This document shows positions 52,708 through 62,148 of a stretch of DNA of 64,000 nucleotides, piece after piece. A model generated the notes under the pieces. It was not told the DNA's origin. It worked only from the letters and a program-made list of their open reading frames with translations, and did not search any database. The stretch's first letter is position 1, and every line of letters starts with the position of its first letter. This stretch comes from DATJGR01 sp963787045. GTDB lineage: Bacteria; Pseudomonadota; Gammaproteobacteria; Pseudomonadales; Azotimanducaceae. The stretch covers positions 332,564 through 396,563 of the forward strand of contig CAWBBR010000008.1 in NCBI GenBank assembly GCA_963787045.1. Direction: 5' to 3'. Made by a program: the position numbers and the translations under genes.

Positions 52708-54404
52708 TCAACGCACCAGCCGGCCCGGCAGCGCATCCGTCGGCTCGCCGTTCTGATAAGTCACTTCGCCGCTGACGATCGTCGCGAGATAGCCGTCGGC
52801 GCGCTGTTCCAAACGCGAACCACCCGCCGGCAGGTCTTTGATCATCTCGGGTGCGCGAACGCGCAGATTGTCGAAGTCGATGATGTTGAGGTCGGCTTTC
52901 ATGCCGGCCGCCAACACGCCGCGGTCGAACAGATTCACCGCACGCGCGGTGTCGTGCGTCTGGCGCTTCACCAGCGTCGCGAGATCGATGCGTTCGCCGC
53001 GGGTGCGATCGCGACCCCAGTGCGCGAGCAGATACGTCGAGAAGCTCGCGTCGCAGATCGTACCGACGTGTGCGCCGCCGTCGCCCAGCCCCATCACGCA
53101 GTCGTTGCTCAGGATCATTTCGCGGCAGCAGTCGAGATTGAACTCGGCGTAGTTCGCGAACGGCGTGAACAGCAACTGGCGGCCGTCGCGTTGCAACAGC
53201 AGGTCGTACGCGTACTCGAGCGGCGCGCGACCCAGCGCGCGAGCGCGCGGACCGATGGCGTCTTCGGGTGCCGGTTCGTAATCCGGCGGATCGTTCATCA
53301 TCCAGATCCGGTCGAAATCGGCCACCAGTCGCTTCATGCGTTCGAACGCCGGTGCGGGTTCCTCGGCGAGGATCTTCGCCTTGACCGCCGGATCTCTCAG
53401 CTTTGCCAGCCGTTCGGCGAGCGGCAACTTCGCGATCGCGGAGTACGACGGCCGCATCAGCAGCGGGTTCAACGTGGTCGAAAGTCCCAGCACGATCCCG
53501 ATCGGACGCGGCGCGACCTGACCGCGCATTACGCGACCTGCTGCGACATTGCTCTGGATTCGGCCGAGGATTTTCTTCCAGCCGTTGGGCGAGAGACCTT
53601 GCGCCAACGAGATCGAGATGGGGCGGAGGCTTTCGGCCGACATCCGCTCGACGATACCGAACTCTTCCTCGAGGTCGCCGAAGTCGGAGATGAGTTCGAG
53701 TACGCCGTGTCCGGCGTCCTTCAGCCCGAGCGCAATGCCGACCAGCTCGTCGACCTCGGCGGTGAGCGACGGCGTGGGGTCGCCTTTGCTGCTGCGGTGA
53801 TTGAGCGTGCGCGACGTCGAGAAACCGATTGCGCCGGCGGCGGCCGCTTCGCGCGCGAGAACGCGCATCTGCGCGATGTCTTCCGCGGTCGCGGGTTCGC
53901 GCTTCGCACCGCGCTCACCCATCACGTACACGCGCAGCGCCGCGTGCGGAAGCTGCGCCGCGATGTCCATGTCGAAGCGCGCGCTTCGACAGAAAGTCGA
54001 GATACTGCGGAAACGTCTCCCAGTCCCACGACAGGCCTTCGTGCAACGCGGCGCCCGGAATGTCTTCCACGCCTTCCATCAATTCGATCAACAGGTCGTG
54101 GTCGGCGCGCTTCACCGGCGCGAAACCGACGCCGCAGTTGCCCATCACCACGGTCGTAACGCCGTGGTGGTTCGACGGCGACATGCGCGATGCCCAGGTT
54201 GCCTGCCCGTCGTAGTGCGTGTGAATGTCGACGAAGCCCGGCGTGACGATGGCGCCCGCGGCCGAAATCTCGCGTCGCCCGCGAACCCGCTACGGAACCG
54301 ACCGCAACGATCTTGCCGTTCTCCACCGCCACATCGGCGTCGCGCGCCGGCGCACCGGTGCCGTCGATCACGCGTCCGCCTCGAATCACCAGGTCATGCG
54401 TCAT
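52708..54404 (-). CDS. N-acyl-D-amino-acid deacylase-type amidohydrolase (several frameshifts)
   Basis: ~566 codons, D-aminoacylase-like metal amidohydrolase. N-terminal beta-sandwich strand MTHDLVIRGGRVIDGTGAPARDADVAVENGKIVAVG; then GNCGVGFAPVKRADHDLLIELMEGVEDIPG (metal site neighbourhood with the N-C-G-V-G turn) and SWDWETFPQYLD. The long C-terminal frame has AIGFSTSRTLNHRSSKGDPTPS, MGLGDGGAHVGTICDASF and the family end ITYQNGEPTDALPGRLVR-like. Shifts occur near 54190-54285 (so H-x-H is read in another frame) and near 53965-54000. Colinear pieces make one gene; errors likely. Hydrolyses N-acyl-D-amino acids or related amides. A close paralog lies 33 bases upstream. Confidence 0.85.
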
Positions 54405-54437
54405 GTCGTTCCTCCAACATCTTCCAAAAGCGGCGGG

Positions 54438-56141
54438 CTATTGCGCCAGCGGACCGCGAATCAAGCGTCCCGGCAACGCGCCGGTGTGTTCGTTGTTCTT
54501 CAGCAATACTTCTCCGCCGACGATCGTCGCCAGCATGCCGTCGGCCGTCTGCTTCAGCCGCTTGGCACCGCCGGGCAGGTCGTGCACGACATCCGGCATC
54601 CGCGGCGCGACCGAGTCGGGATCGAATACCGCGAAGTCTGCGGCGAGGCCCACGCGCAACAGACCGCGGTCGTGCAAGCCCCACTGCGTCGCCGTGTCGT
54701 ACGTGATCAGGCGCACCGCTTCTTCCAGCGTGAACGCCTGTTTCTCGCGCACCCAGTGCGACAGCAGGTGCGTCTGCAGCGAGCTGTCCATGATCTGCGA
54801 CACGTGCGCGCCGGAGTCGGAGAACGTCACCAGCGAACGCGGATGCTTCATCATCTCGAGCACGTGGTCCTGATTTTCGTTTGCGATCGGTTGGCGGAAG
54901 AACACTTTGAAGTCCTTCTCCAGCGCGATGTCGATCATCGCTTCCACCGGATGCACGCCGCGCTCGCGCGCGACATCCGACATGCGGCGCGGATCGTTCG
55001 ACATCGTGTCCATCAGGTACACCCAGTCCCAATCCGGCGGACGCGCTTCCGCGCCGACGATGCGGGGACCCTTGTACGGCGCTTTCGCCACGTCGACGAG
55101 CGCGCGCTTGATCGACGGATCGCGCAGTTTCGCTTTCTGCTGCGCGAGCGGCAGAGAGCGGATGTCTTTCCATACGTCCCACTTGTCGAACGGCGTATTG
55201 CCCTCGAACGTCAACAGCACGTTCAACGCACGCGAATGCGCCTGGATCGCCATGCGGCCGCCCGCCGCAACCGTCTCGTCGGCGAGGTCGTAGTACGGGC
55301 GCCACAGTTCCGGTGCAACGCGCACCGAGAACATGCCGAACGTGATCGGCACGCGCGATTCGACGGCGAGATTCTTCAACCGGTCGAAGTACTCGCGCAC
55401 GCGCTCCGGATCGCGTCCCACCGTCTCGCCGGCGATCTCGAAGATGCCGGCGTTCAGTTCGCCCATCGCGTTGACGATGGCGCGCACTTCGCGCCAGTCG
55501 GCGACGCGGCTCGCCACGGGGCGCTCGTCGGTGGTGATGTGATTGTGCGTGCGCGACGTCGAGAAGCCGATGGCACCGGCTTTCAGCGCGTCCTTCGTCA
55601 ACGCGCACATTTTCTTCAGATCGTCGTCGTTCGCCGTTTCGCTGAACGCGCGCTCGCCCATCACGTAGGTGCGCAACGCCGAGTGACCCATGTAGCCGGC
55701 GTAGTTGATGCCTTTCGGCAACCGCTCGACGGTGTCGAGGAATTGCGGGAACGACTCCCAACTCCACTTGATGCCGGCGAGCATCGATTCGCGCGAAATG
55801 TCTTCGGCACGTTCGAGGTTGCGGAACACGAGATCGGCGTCTTCCGATTTGCACGGCGCAAGCGTGAACCCGCAGTTGCCCATCACCGCCGTGGTGACGC
55901 CGTGATAGCAGGAGCACGAACCGATCGGATCCCAGAACACCTGGGCATCCATGTGCGTGTGGCCGTCGACGAAACCGGGCGTCACGACATGCCCATCGGC
56001 ATCGATCGTCTGTTTGGCTTTGCCGTCGACGCGACCGATCGCGGCGATGCGTCCATCGGCCACTGCGACATCGGCGCGATACCGCGGCGCACCCGAACCA
56101 TCGATCACGAAACCGTTCTTGATGACGAGGTCGTAGCTCAT
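54438..56141 (-). CDS. Amidohydrolase of the D-aminoacylase/N-acyl-D-glutamate deacylase family
   Basis: 567 residues, intact. SYDLVIKNGFVIDGSGAPRYRADVAVADGRIAAIG, then the metal ligands in GFVDGHTHMDAQVFWDP (H-x-H), the MGNCGFTLAPCKSEDADL block, AIGFSTSRTHNHITTDERPVASR, FSDSGAHVSQIMDSSLQTHLLS (Asp for catalysis), and the end GGEVLLKNNEHTGALPGRLIRGPLAQ. This is the binuclear-zinc deacylase pattern. Compared with the next gene it is full length and likely functional. RBS GAGGGAGAA precedes ATG 56141. Same strand as its paralog, so a tandem pair in one operon is likely. Confidence 0.93.
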   Translation of the reverse strand: MSYDLVIKNGFVIDGSGAPRYRADVAVADGRIAAIGRVDGKAKQTIDADGHVVTPGFVDGHTHMDAQVFWDPIGSCSCYHGVTTAVMGNCGFTLAPCKSEDADLVFRNLERAEDISRESMLAGIKWSWESFPQFLDTVERLPKGINYAGYMGHSALRTYVMGERAFSETANDDDLKKMCALTKDALKAGAIGFSTSRTHNHITTDERPVASRVADWREVRAIVNAMGELNAGIFEIAGETVGRDPERVREYFDRLKNLAVESRVPITFGMFSVRVAPELWRPYYDLADETVAAGGRMAIQAHSRALNVLLTFEGNTPFDKWDVWKDIRSLPLAQQKAKLRDPSIKRALVDVAKAPYKGPRIVGAEARPPDWDWVYLMDTMSNDPRRMSDVARERGVHPVEAMIDIALEKDFKVFFRQPIANENQDHVLEMMKHPRSLVTFSDSGAHVSQIMDSSLQTHLLSHWVREKQAFTLEEAVRLITYDTATQWGLHDRGLLRVGLAADFAVFDPDSVAPRMPDVVHDLPGGAKRLKQTADGMLATIVGGEVLLKNNEHTGALPGRLIRGPLAQ

Positions 56142-56230
56142 TTCTCCCTCCGCAGCGGCCGCTCCGCCGGAGTCTACCACCCTTCCCGTTCCGCACTAGA
56201 CTAGATGCCTTTCAGTGGACGAGTCCGACG

Positions 56231-57323
56231 ATGTTTCGCGCCATCTGCCTGGGAGTCGCGCTTTTCGCAGGCGCTCACGCATACGCCGCAGGAGTCGACG
56301 ACCGACCCCGGTGCCGCAAAGGCGGAATTCGCCGACGCCTACAAAACGTACAAGCGATTGATCGACGAAGGTAAGAACGAGGAGGCGCTGCCTTACGCAG
56401 AACGCGCCTACCAGTTGGGTCTGCAGATCTACGGCGAAGGCCACACGAACAGCGCCGCGCTCGCGCTGAACCTGGGCGAAACGTACGACAAGACCGGCCA
56501 TCGCAAAGAAGCAGTAAAGACGCTCGACAAGGCCATCGAGTTGTACCAGCGCACCTACGGCAAACAGTCACGCGAACTCATCGATCCGCTGATGGCGCGC
56601 GCCGACGCAACGGGCGCATGGGACGGCAAGGCGCGCGACGCAATGTACGATCAGGCGCTCGACATCGCACGCAAATACGTCAAGTCTGACGACCTTCTGC
56701 TGGCGCATCTGAATCTCGAAGCCGGCATCCATCTGCTGCGCGACGGCAACGTCGCCGAATCGGAGTCGTATCTGAACGCAGCGTATTCGCAATACCACAA
56801 ACAGGTCGCGGCCAACGATCCGCGTCTGCTGATCGCCTCGCTTTGGATGGGCAAGTATCAGATGGCCATCTCGAAACCGCGCGCCGCCGAACCGTATCTC
56901 ACTCAGGTTCTCGCCGCGCCGGATGACGGCACGACTAATCCGTTAGTGCTCGCGTCGCACGTGCTGCTGGTAACGGTGTACGAACAACTCGGCGATTCTG
57001 AAAAGGCGACCACACACTGCGTGGCAGTCGGCAAGCTCGATCCGTGGAAAGACGCCACTCCGCCTCCGCCGTTGTATCAACCCGACCCCGAGTATCCGGC
57101 CGAAGCGAAGGGCCGCGAAGGTTTCGCATCGATCGAGTTCACCATCGATGCGTCGGGATTCGTGCGCGACGCCAAGCTGATCGAAACTCAAGGCAGCGAC
57201 GCGTTCGGCGAACCGGGACTCGCGGCCGTCAGAGCCTGGCGCTACGCGCCGCGATTCGCCGATGAAGCGCCGGTCGATACCGCCGGCGCGCGGGCGAAAG
57301 TGGACTTCAAACTGACGCCGTAG
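56231..57323 (+). CDS. Exported TPR/TonB-type protein (one frameshift)
   Basis: ~364 codons. The true start is ATG 56231 (MFRAICLGVALFAGAHAYAAG), a signal peptide. The frame must change near 56285-56300 to reach ESTTDPGAAKAEFADAYKTYKRLIDEGKNEEALPYAERAYQLGLQIYGEGHTNSAALALNLGETYDKTGHRKEAVKTL, tetratricopeptide repeats. The C-terminus from PLYQPDPEYPAEAKGREGFASIEFTIDASGFVRDAKLIETQGSDAFGEPGLAAVRAWRYAPR is a TonB C-terminal domain (energy-transducer type). A periplasmic scaffold or partner role is likely; no ExbBD adjacent. Convergent with the asparaginase-domain gene. Confidence 0.88.
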
Positions 57324-57326
57324 GAA

Positions 57327-57807
57327 TCAGATCGCGACGAAACGGTTCGTCGCACGATCCTTGCGTACTCTTGCTGCGTCGAATACCTGACCGTTCATGG
57401 CGATGTAGACGCCGGCAGGCAACGTCTGCACCGCGCCGAACGCCATCCCGACGTTGAACGCCGGCGTCGGTGTTCGCGAACCGCGCGGGCGACAACGCGC
57501 CGGTCAACACGATGGTCTTGTCGCGGATCGAACCCAACACGCGCGCGGTTTTCGTCATCGTGTCGGTGCCGTGCGTGACGACGACGCGCGCGTTCGGTGC
57601 CGCTGCGATCGCGCGCCGGATCGCGTCACGATCGTCGTCGGTCAGATCGAGGCTGTCCTTGCGCACGACCTCGAGCGTTTCGAACGGCACGTGCACGTGC
57701 GCTTCGCGCAGCAGATCGCCGACCATCGATCGTCCCACTTCGAATTCGCTCTGCGCATCGAAGTAGACCTTGTCGATGGTGCCCCCGGTGGTCACCACGA
57801 GAATCAT
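57327..57807 (-). CDS. Asparaginase-domain protein (one frameshift)
   Basis: ~160 codons. MILVVTTGGTIDKVYFDAQSEFEVG has the N-terminal asparaginase signature T-G-G-T-I-D, and NARVVVTHGTDTMTKTARVL has the second site H-G-T-D-T-M. The normal ~330-residue enzyme has a second domain that is absent; short stand-alone versions are known in Gammaproteobacteria. The frame must change near 57460-57475 (FANTDA into FNVGMAFGAVQTLPAGVYIAMNGQVF), ending VAI with stop at 57327. Start ATG 57807 because AAGGG lies 7 bases upstream; ATG 57813 is also possible. Role could be amide hydrolysis or binding. Confidence 0.85.
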
Positions 57808-57824
57808 GTCCATTCCCTTTCCGG

Positions 57825-58410
57825 TCATGTCTGCGCGCCGCGTTGCAGCCACTTCTCGACGGAAGGCGCTCGATACGCCGCGAACCGGTCGAGCAAGCGG
57901 CGCGGCGAATCGTCGACCAGCAGCATCGCCCTATGCGCGTCGCGCACGAACGCTTCCCGCACCGAGTGATCGAGAAACGCGAGCAACGCATCTGAAATAG
58001 CCGTCGACGTTCAGCAGTCCGCAGGGATGGCCGTGCAGTCCGAGTTGCGCCCACGTCAGAATCTCGAACGTTTCCTCGAGCGTGCCGAAGCCGCCCGGCA
58101 ACGCGACGAAACCATCGGACAATTCCGCCATCATCGCTTTGCGTTCGTGCATCGATTCGACCACGCGAAGTTCGGTGAGCGCGCGATGCCCCACTTCACG
58201 CACCATCAGCGTGTGCGGAATGACGCCGATCACGCGACCGCCGCGCGCGAGCGCCGCATCGGCGAGCACGCCCATCAACCCGACACAACCGCCGCCGTAG
58301 ACCAGTTCGACACCGCGTTCGGCCAGCGCCTCGCCGAGTTCGACCGCGGCTTTGCGATAGGCGTCGTTGGCGCCGGGACTCGAACCGGCAAATACGCAAA
58401 TACGCTTCAC
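57825..58410 (-). CDS. LOG family (TIGR00730 Rossmann-fold) protein, one frameshift
   Basis: ~195 codons. KRICVFAGSSPGANDAYRKAA is the nucleotide-binding start with the S-S-P/G turn. GVELVYGGGCVGLMGVLADAAL has the G-G-G-x-x-G-L-M-G motif. Catalytic P-G-G-F-G-T-L-E-E with LTWAQLGLHGHPCGLLN follows. These define the lysine-decarboxylase-annotated, truly cytokinin riboside 5'-monophosphate phosphoribohydrolase family. The frame changes near 57985-57995 (VDGYFRC to DALLAFLDHSVREAFV). Start GTG 58410. The stop lies 18 bases before the start of the asparaginase-domain gene, so the two are probably co-transcribed. Confidence 0.9.
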
Positions 58411-58420
58411 GATCGCAGTA

Positions 58421-59836
58421 CTAGGACTTCGCGACGCCGGATTCGACGCGCGCCGCATGCGCGAACGCGGCCACCGCTTCGCGCAGATCGGTGCGGCGCT
58501 GAGCGCCGACGCTCTCGCTGAAGCAGAACGACAGGCGCAATTGATCGAGTCCTGCGCGCGGGTTGCGACGGCGGGCATCGGCCGGATAGAAGTCGTACAT
58601 CGGAATCGCGACCACGCCGTATTCCGACACGAGTCGCGAGATGAACGCATCGTCGGTGGTCACGTTCGGATTCAGGAACGTGAACACGGTGAAGAACCCT
58701 GCCTCAGGATGCGTCCAGCGGAACGATTCCGGATACGCGCCCAGTTCGTTCTGCAGTCCGTCGAGCACGATGCGGCGGTTCTCGCGATAGATCGCGAGCT
58801 TCTCGTTCGCCACCGGCCACAGCGATTTGCGCAACTGCATCGCATCGTCGTGCAACAGCGCGCCGAAGCCGTGCAGCGCTTCGGGATTCTGGAACAGCAG
58901 GTCGGCGCTCGCCTCGGTGAGCAGCAGATCGCAGATCGGTACCTGCTTACCGCCTTCGATCTCGAGCACCGCATCGGACAGGATGAAACCGACCCGCGGC
59001 CCCGGGAAACCGATCTTCGATCCGGTGAACAGATGGATCGTGCGGTCGGGCGCGAGCGTTACGAACGGCTTCGGGCGCGCATCGGCCTGCGCGTAGTTGA
59101 TATATAGGTACGGCGCATCCTCGAGAATCAGGATGCCCTCTTCCTCCGCCACTTCGAGCAGCGCCAGCCTTCGCGTGTCGCTGAACGAAAAGCCGGCCGG
59201 ATTGTGGCCGTCGGGAATCGAATAGTAGAACGGCACGAAATAGCCGGCCGCGCGCGCCGCACGAATCTGCTCTCGTACGCGCGCCACGATCGGGCCTTCG
59301 CGATCCATTTCCACACTGAACACCGCTGCATGGCGGTTCAGCATGGCGCGGGCAAGAAAGCCGGCGTACGTCGGGGCGTCGGTGATATACGCGATCGGCT
59401 TGCCGGGCCGCTCGAACAACGAGCAAACGAGACTGATGCCGCCGGTAGCGCCAACAGTTGGAATGAGGCGCGCCGGATCGATGTCGAGACTCCAGTCGGC
59501 GCCATATACTTCTGCGAACGCCTCGCGCGGCCTGCGCGGTCCGAGCGTATCCGTATAGGCGTACGATTCGCGCAGATACTCCGGCAGCGCTTCCGGATCG
59601 TTCAGCCCTTCACGCACGCGAAGATGTTCGTAATACGCGGACTTGTGCAGCAGAAATCCGCGCGGGTCGGTGGCCTCGGGGTGCGGGTAACCGGCGCCCA
59701 GGTGATGAATCTTCAGCCCGTGCGATTCAGCGATCGCACGCAGGTTCGGAAGCGATGCGGCCATCTGCCGCGTCACCGAAACCGGCTGACGTCGGATGTC
59801 GGGGGCAGACAATGTCGTGCGCGGAGCCTTTGCCAT
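58421..59836 (-). CDS. PLP-dependent aminotransferase (class I/II)
   Basis: 471 residues, one open frame. Fold-type I signs: GATGGISLVCSLFERPGKPIAYITDAPTYAGF (PLP phosphate and pyridine region), YFVPFYYSIPDGHNPAGFSFSDTRRLALLEVAEEEGILILEDAPYLYINY (Asn/Asp/Tyr ligands of P-x-x-x-N-P), and T-G-S-K-I-G-F-P-G-P-R-V-G-F with the Schiff-base Lys. Arg386-type R-L-S-F-C-F at the C-terminal. Resembles MocR/2-aminoadipate-type transaminases without the DNA-binding domain. Substrate unknown. It is 10 bases downstream-oriented from the LOG gene (shared strand). Confidence 0.9.
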   Translation of the reverse strand: MAKAPRTTLSAPDIRRQPVSVTRQMAASLPNLRAIAESHGLKIHHLGAGYPHPEATDPRGFLLHKSAYYEHLRVREGLNDPEALPEYLRESYAYTDTLGPRRPREAFAEVYGADWSLDIDPARLIPTVGATGGISLVCSLFERPGKPIAYITDAPTYAGFLARAMLNRHAAVFSVEMDREGPIVARVREQIRAARAAGYFVPFYYSIPDGHNPAGFSFSDTRRLALLEVAEEEGILILEDAPYLYINYAQADARPKPFVTLAPDRTIHLFTGSKIGFPGPRVGFILSDAVLEIEGGKQVPICDLLLTEASADLLFQNPEALHGFGALLHDDAMQLRKSLWPVANEKLAIYRENRRIVLDGLQNELGAYPESFRWTHPEAGFFTVFTFLNPNVTTDDAFISRLVSEYGVVAIPMYDFYPADARRRNPRAGLDQLRLSFCFSESVGAQRRTDLREAVAAFAHAARVESGVAKS

Positions 59837-59919
59837 GCGCGTATTCGTGCGATTTGCGGATTCGGCACACTGCTCTAGGATGGCGATTCCGTCAAGAAGC
59901 TCACGCGAGTTCAGGTTCG

Positions 59920-60702
59920 ATGCAACAACTGCACTTCGAAACGCACGGCAGCGTCGGCCCGCACCTGTTGCTGGTGCACGGCTTTCTCATGTCGCGCGCG
60001 CAATGGCTGCCGAACCTGAGCGCGCTTTCGCAGGTGTGTCGTCCGGTCGTGGTCGAGTTGTTGGGGCACGGTCGTTCCGACGCGCCGTCGAACGCAACCT
60101 CATACCATCCCGACGCATACGTCGCCGCGTTCGACGACATCCGTCGCTCGCTCGGCGTCGAACGCTGGTGGCTGTGCGGTTATTCGTTGGGCGCCGGTTT
60201 GACGATCCGCTACGCGTTGACGCAGCCGGATCGAGTGTTCGGTCATGCGTTCACGAACTCGACGTCGGCGTTCGCCGACACCGAACAGACCGACGCGTGG
60301 AAAAACGGTTCGGCCGACGCCGCAGCGAAGCTGGAAGCCGGTGGACTCGACGCCATCGAACGCATGCCGGTGCATCCGCGCCACGCAAAGCGTCTACCCC
60401 GCGATCTATACGATGCGTTGATGATCGACGCCGCGCGTCTGAGCCCGCTCGGCATCGCAAACACGTTGCGTCACACCAACCCCAACGCGACCGTCAGGGC
60501 GCGCGTCCACGAGAACACCGTACCCGCGCTACTGGTGTGCGGGCGCGAGGAAAAGCGCTTCGCGCCGCACCGGGAATTCGCGCGAACGCAGATGCCGAAG
60601 CTGTCGATCGTCGATCTCGCGGTGGGCCACGGCGTCAATATGGAAGACGCGGACGGATTCAATCAGGCGTTGATCGATTTCGTCACCCAGCAATCACGCT
60701 GA
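59920..60702 (+). CDS. Alpha/beta hydrolase
   Basis: 260 residues. GPHLLLVHGFLMSRAQWLPNL carries the oxyanion H-G-F, then WWLCGYSLGAGLTIRYAL has the nucleophile elbow G-Y-S-L-G (Ser), VCGREEKRFAPHREFA the acid region, and VDLAVGHGVNMEDADGFNQAL the catalytic His. Cytoplasmic, close to MenH/BioH-type small esterases by size. Role not deducible from neighbours. Start ATG 59920 (MQQLHFETHGSVG). Its 3' end overlaps the tail of the convergent gene by 20 bases. Confidence 0.85.
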   Translation: MQQLHFETHGSVGPHLLLVHGFLMSRAQWLPNLSALSQVCRPVVVELLGHGRSDAPSNATSYHPDAYVAAFDDIRRSLGVERWWLCGYSLGAGLTIRYALTQPDRVFGHAFTNSTSAFADTEQTDAWKNGSADAAAKLEAGGLDAIERMPVHPRHAKRLPRDLYDALMIDAARLSPLGIANTLRHTNPNATVRARVHENTVPALLVCGREEKRFAPHREFARTQMPKLSIVDLAVGHGVNMEDADGFNQALIDFVTQQSR

Positions 60703-61528
60703 CGTGCCACGGCGTCACGGGCTTACGCTCGTCGCCGCAGCTCGTCAGCACTTGCCTGACCGCGCCGGGTCTTACCGCGACCGCGTGCGAACCGAACGAA
60801 ATGCGATAGCCGCCGCCCTCGAGCGGTTGCCGATCCAACGCGCCTGAAGTATCGATGCCGCGCGCGGCGAGCGCCGCTTCGGCCGCCTGTACTTCGGGCG
60901 CGTGACGAGTGCGTCCGCGCAGCCACTTTGCGCCAACGTGGTTCCGTTCGACCGTGTCGACGAACTCGGCTACGTCGCCGGGTTGCACTCGACCGTATAG
61001 CGCCGCTTGCGGCAGCGTAAGAACGTTAGGCGCGAACCGGTGTCCGCCGACATGCGTTGTTTGCCACGCCCGACCCTCCACACGCTCGCGCAACGCAGCG
61101 TAAGTCGGCAGGCCGAAGCGCGCGCAGCACACGTCGCGCTGGCCATTTGTACAGACGAAATACTGCGGCGCAGTTTCGAGCGGCATCGTCTCGATCGCGT
61201 CGAGCGACAGCACGGCGAGCGAGTCGTAGTCGCGAACCTCCACGCGATGGAGTCCGTGCGGCGTGGCGAGCATCAGCGTCACACCGGTCCGGTCGATCTC
61301 GGGGCGCCGGATCAGCTGGAGCCGCGGTTTCAATTTGCGCGCGGCGATCTCGTCCGACAGCCGTTTCAGCCATGCCTTCGTCGTCGGAGCGAGCGCGTTG
61401 TCGGAAGTGGCTTTCGCCGTCCACGCCGGCACGTACTCGAGCATGATCCACACGTCGACGACATCGGCGGTGCCGCCCATCGGCTCTGCTTCTGCTTGCG
61501 CCACTTCGGCGCAATACTCGCGCTGCAT
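60683..61528 (-). CDS. Sucrase/ferredoxin-like (thioredoxin-like 2Fe-2S) protein
   Basis: 281 residues. The cluster-binding site is in YFVCTNGQRDVCCARFGLP (C-T-N-G-x-R-D-x-C-C), then GRAWQTTHVGGHRFAPNVLTLPQAALYGRV carrying a His-rich metal/cluster region (H-V-G-G-H-R-F-A-P-N). This is the Suc_Fer-like thioredoxin-fold ferredoxin domain, with an N-terminal extension MQREYCAEVAQAEAEPMGGT. Function in bacteria is unknown. It is chosen from ATG 61528. Convergent with the alpha/beta hydrolase (20-base overlap). Confidence 0.88.
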   Translation of the reverse strand: MQREYCAEVAQAEAEPMGGTADVVDVWIMLEYVPAWTAKATSDNALAPTTKAWLKRLSDEIAARKLKPRLQLIRRPEIDRTGVTLMLATPHGLHRVEVRDYDSLAVLSLDAIETMPLETAPQYFVCTNGQRDVCCARFGLPTYAALRERVEGRAWQTTHVGGHRFAPNVLTLPQAALYGRVQPGDVAEFVDTVERNHVGAKWLRGRTRHAPEVQAAEAALAARGIDTSGALDRQPLEGGGYRISFGSHAVAVRPGAVRQVLTSCGDERKPVTPWHVSVIAG

Positions 61529-61647
61529 CTGACTTCCCACTGATCGAGGTTTCGCGGCAGCGTAGCGAGTTAACGCGACGCGGCATAGCCGATGTCCCGG
61601 GTTACCATGGCTCAACTACAGTCGAACGCAGTAGGAGGAATGCAGTC

Positions 61648-62133
61648 ATGGCAACGGACGATCGAGACGAGGTCCGACCGTACGCGTCACCGGTGTGCTA
61701 CGCGCACGAGTTCGAAACCAACCCGCTGCAGAACTCCGACATCGTCGCGTTCCTGAACGGATTGCTCGAAGGCGAGCGCGCCGGCGCACAAGGTCTCATC
61801 GACATGTCGAAAACCTGCACCGACGCCGCGTTGAAGCAACTCCTGCTCGATGTGGCGCGCGACGAGGGTCGCTACTGCGTGATGCTGCGATCGCACGTGC
61901 AGCGGCTCGGCGGAACGCCGACCGACGTTACCGGCGTGTTCTACGAAAAGCTGATGGCGCGCGACGGACTGGCGGCGCAACTGAAGCTGCTCGACCGGGG
62001 TCAGTCCGCCGTGGTGCGGATGATCGACGAGACGATGCCGCGTATCGCCGACGCGGCGCTGCGCGACGATCTCACCGAGATGCGCGAAGTGCACGTGCGT
62101 AACATCGCGCGCTGCGCGGCGGTCGCCGTTTGA
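61648..62133 (+). CDS. Ferritin-like four-helix protein (DUF6306-type)
   Basis: 161 residues, all-helical. NSDIVAFLNGLLEGERAGAQGLIDMSKTCTDAALKQLLLDVARDEGRYCVMLRSHVQRLGG has the ferritin-like E-R-A-G-A and D-E-G-R-Y-C pattern (Glu ligands, with Cys). SAVVRMIDETMPRIADAALRDDLTEMREVHVRNIARC is the second half with E-x-x-E-x-H-x-x-N-I. A di-iron or metal-binding role is plausible; the usual E-x-x-H is altered to E-V-H. Related proteins are sometimes linked to oxidative stress. GTAGGAGGAATGCAGTC precedes ATG 61648. Confidence 0.8.
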   Translation: MATDDRDEVRPYASPVCYAHEFETNPLQNSDIVAFLNGLLEGERAGAQGLIDMSKTCTDAALKQLLLDVARDEGRYCVMLRSHVQRLGGTPTDVTGVFYEKLMARDGLAAQLKLLDRGQSAVVRMIDETMPRIADAALRDDLTEMREVHVRNIARCAAVAV

Positions 62134-62148
62134 GCGACCGCGCGACGG

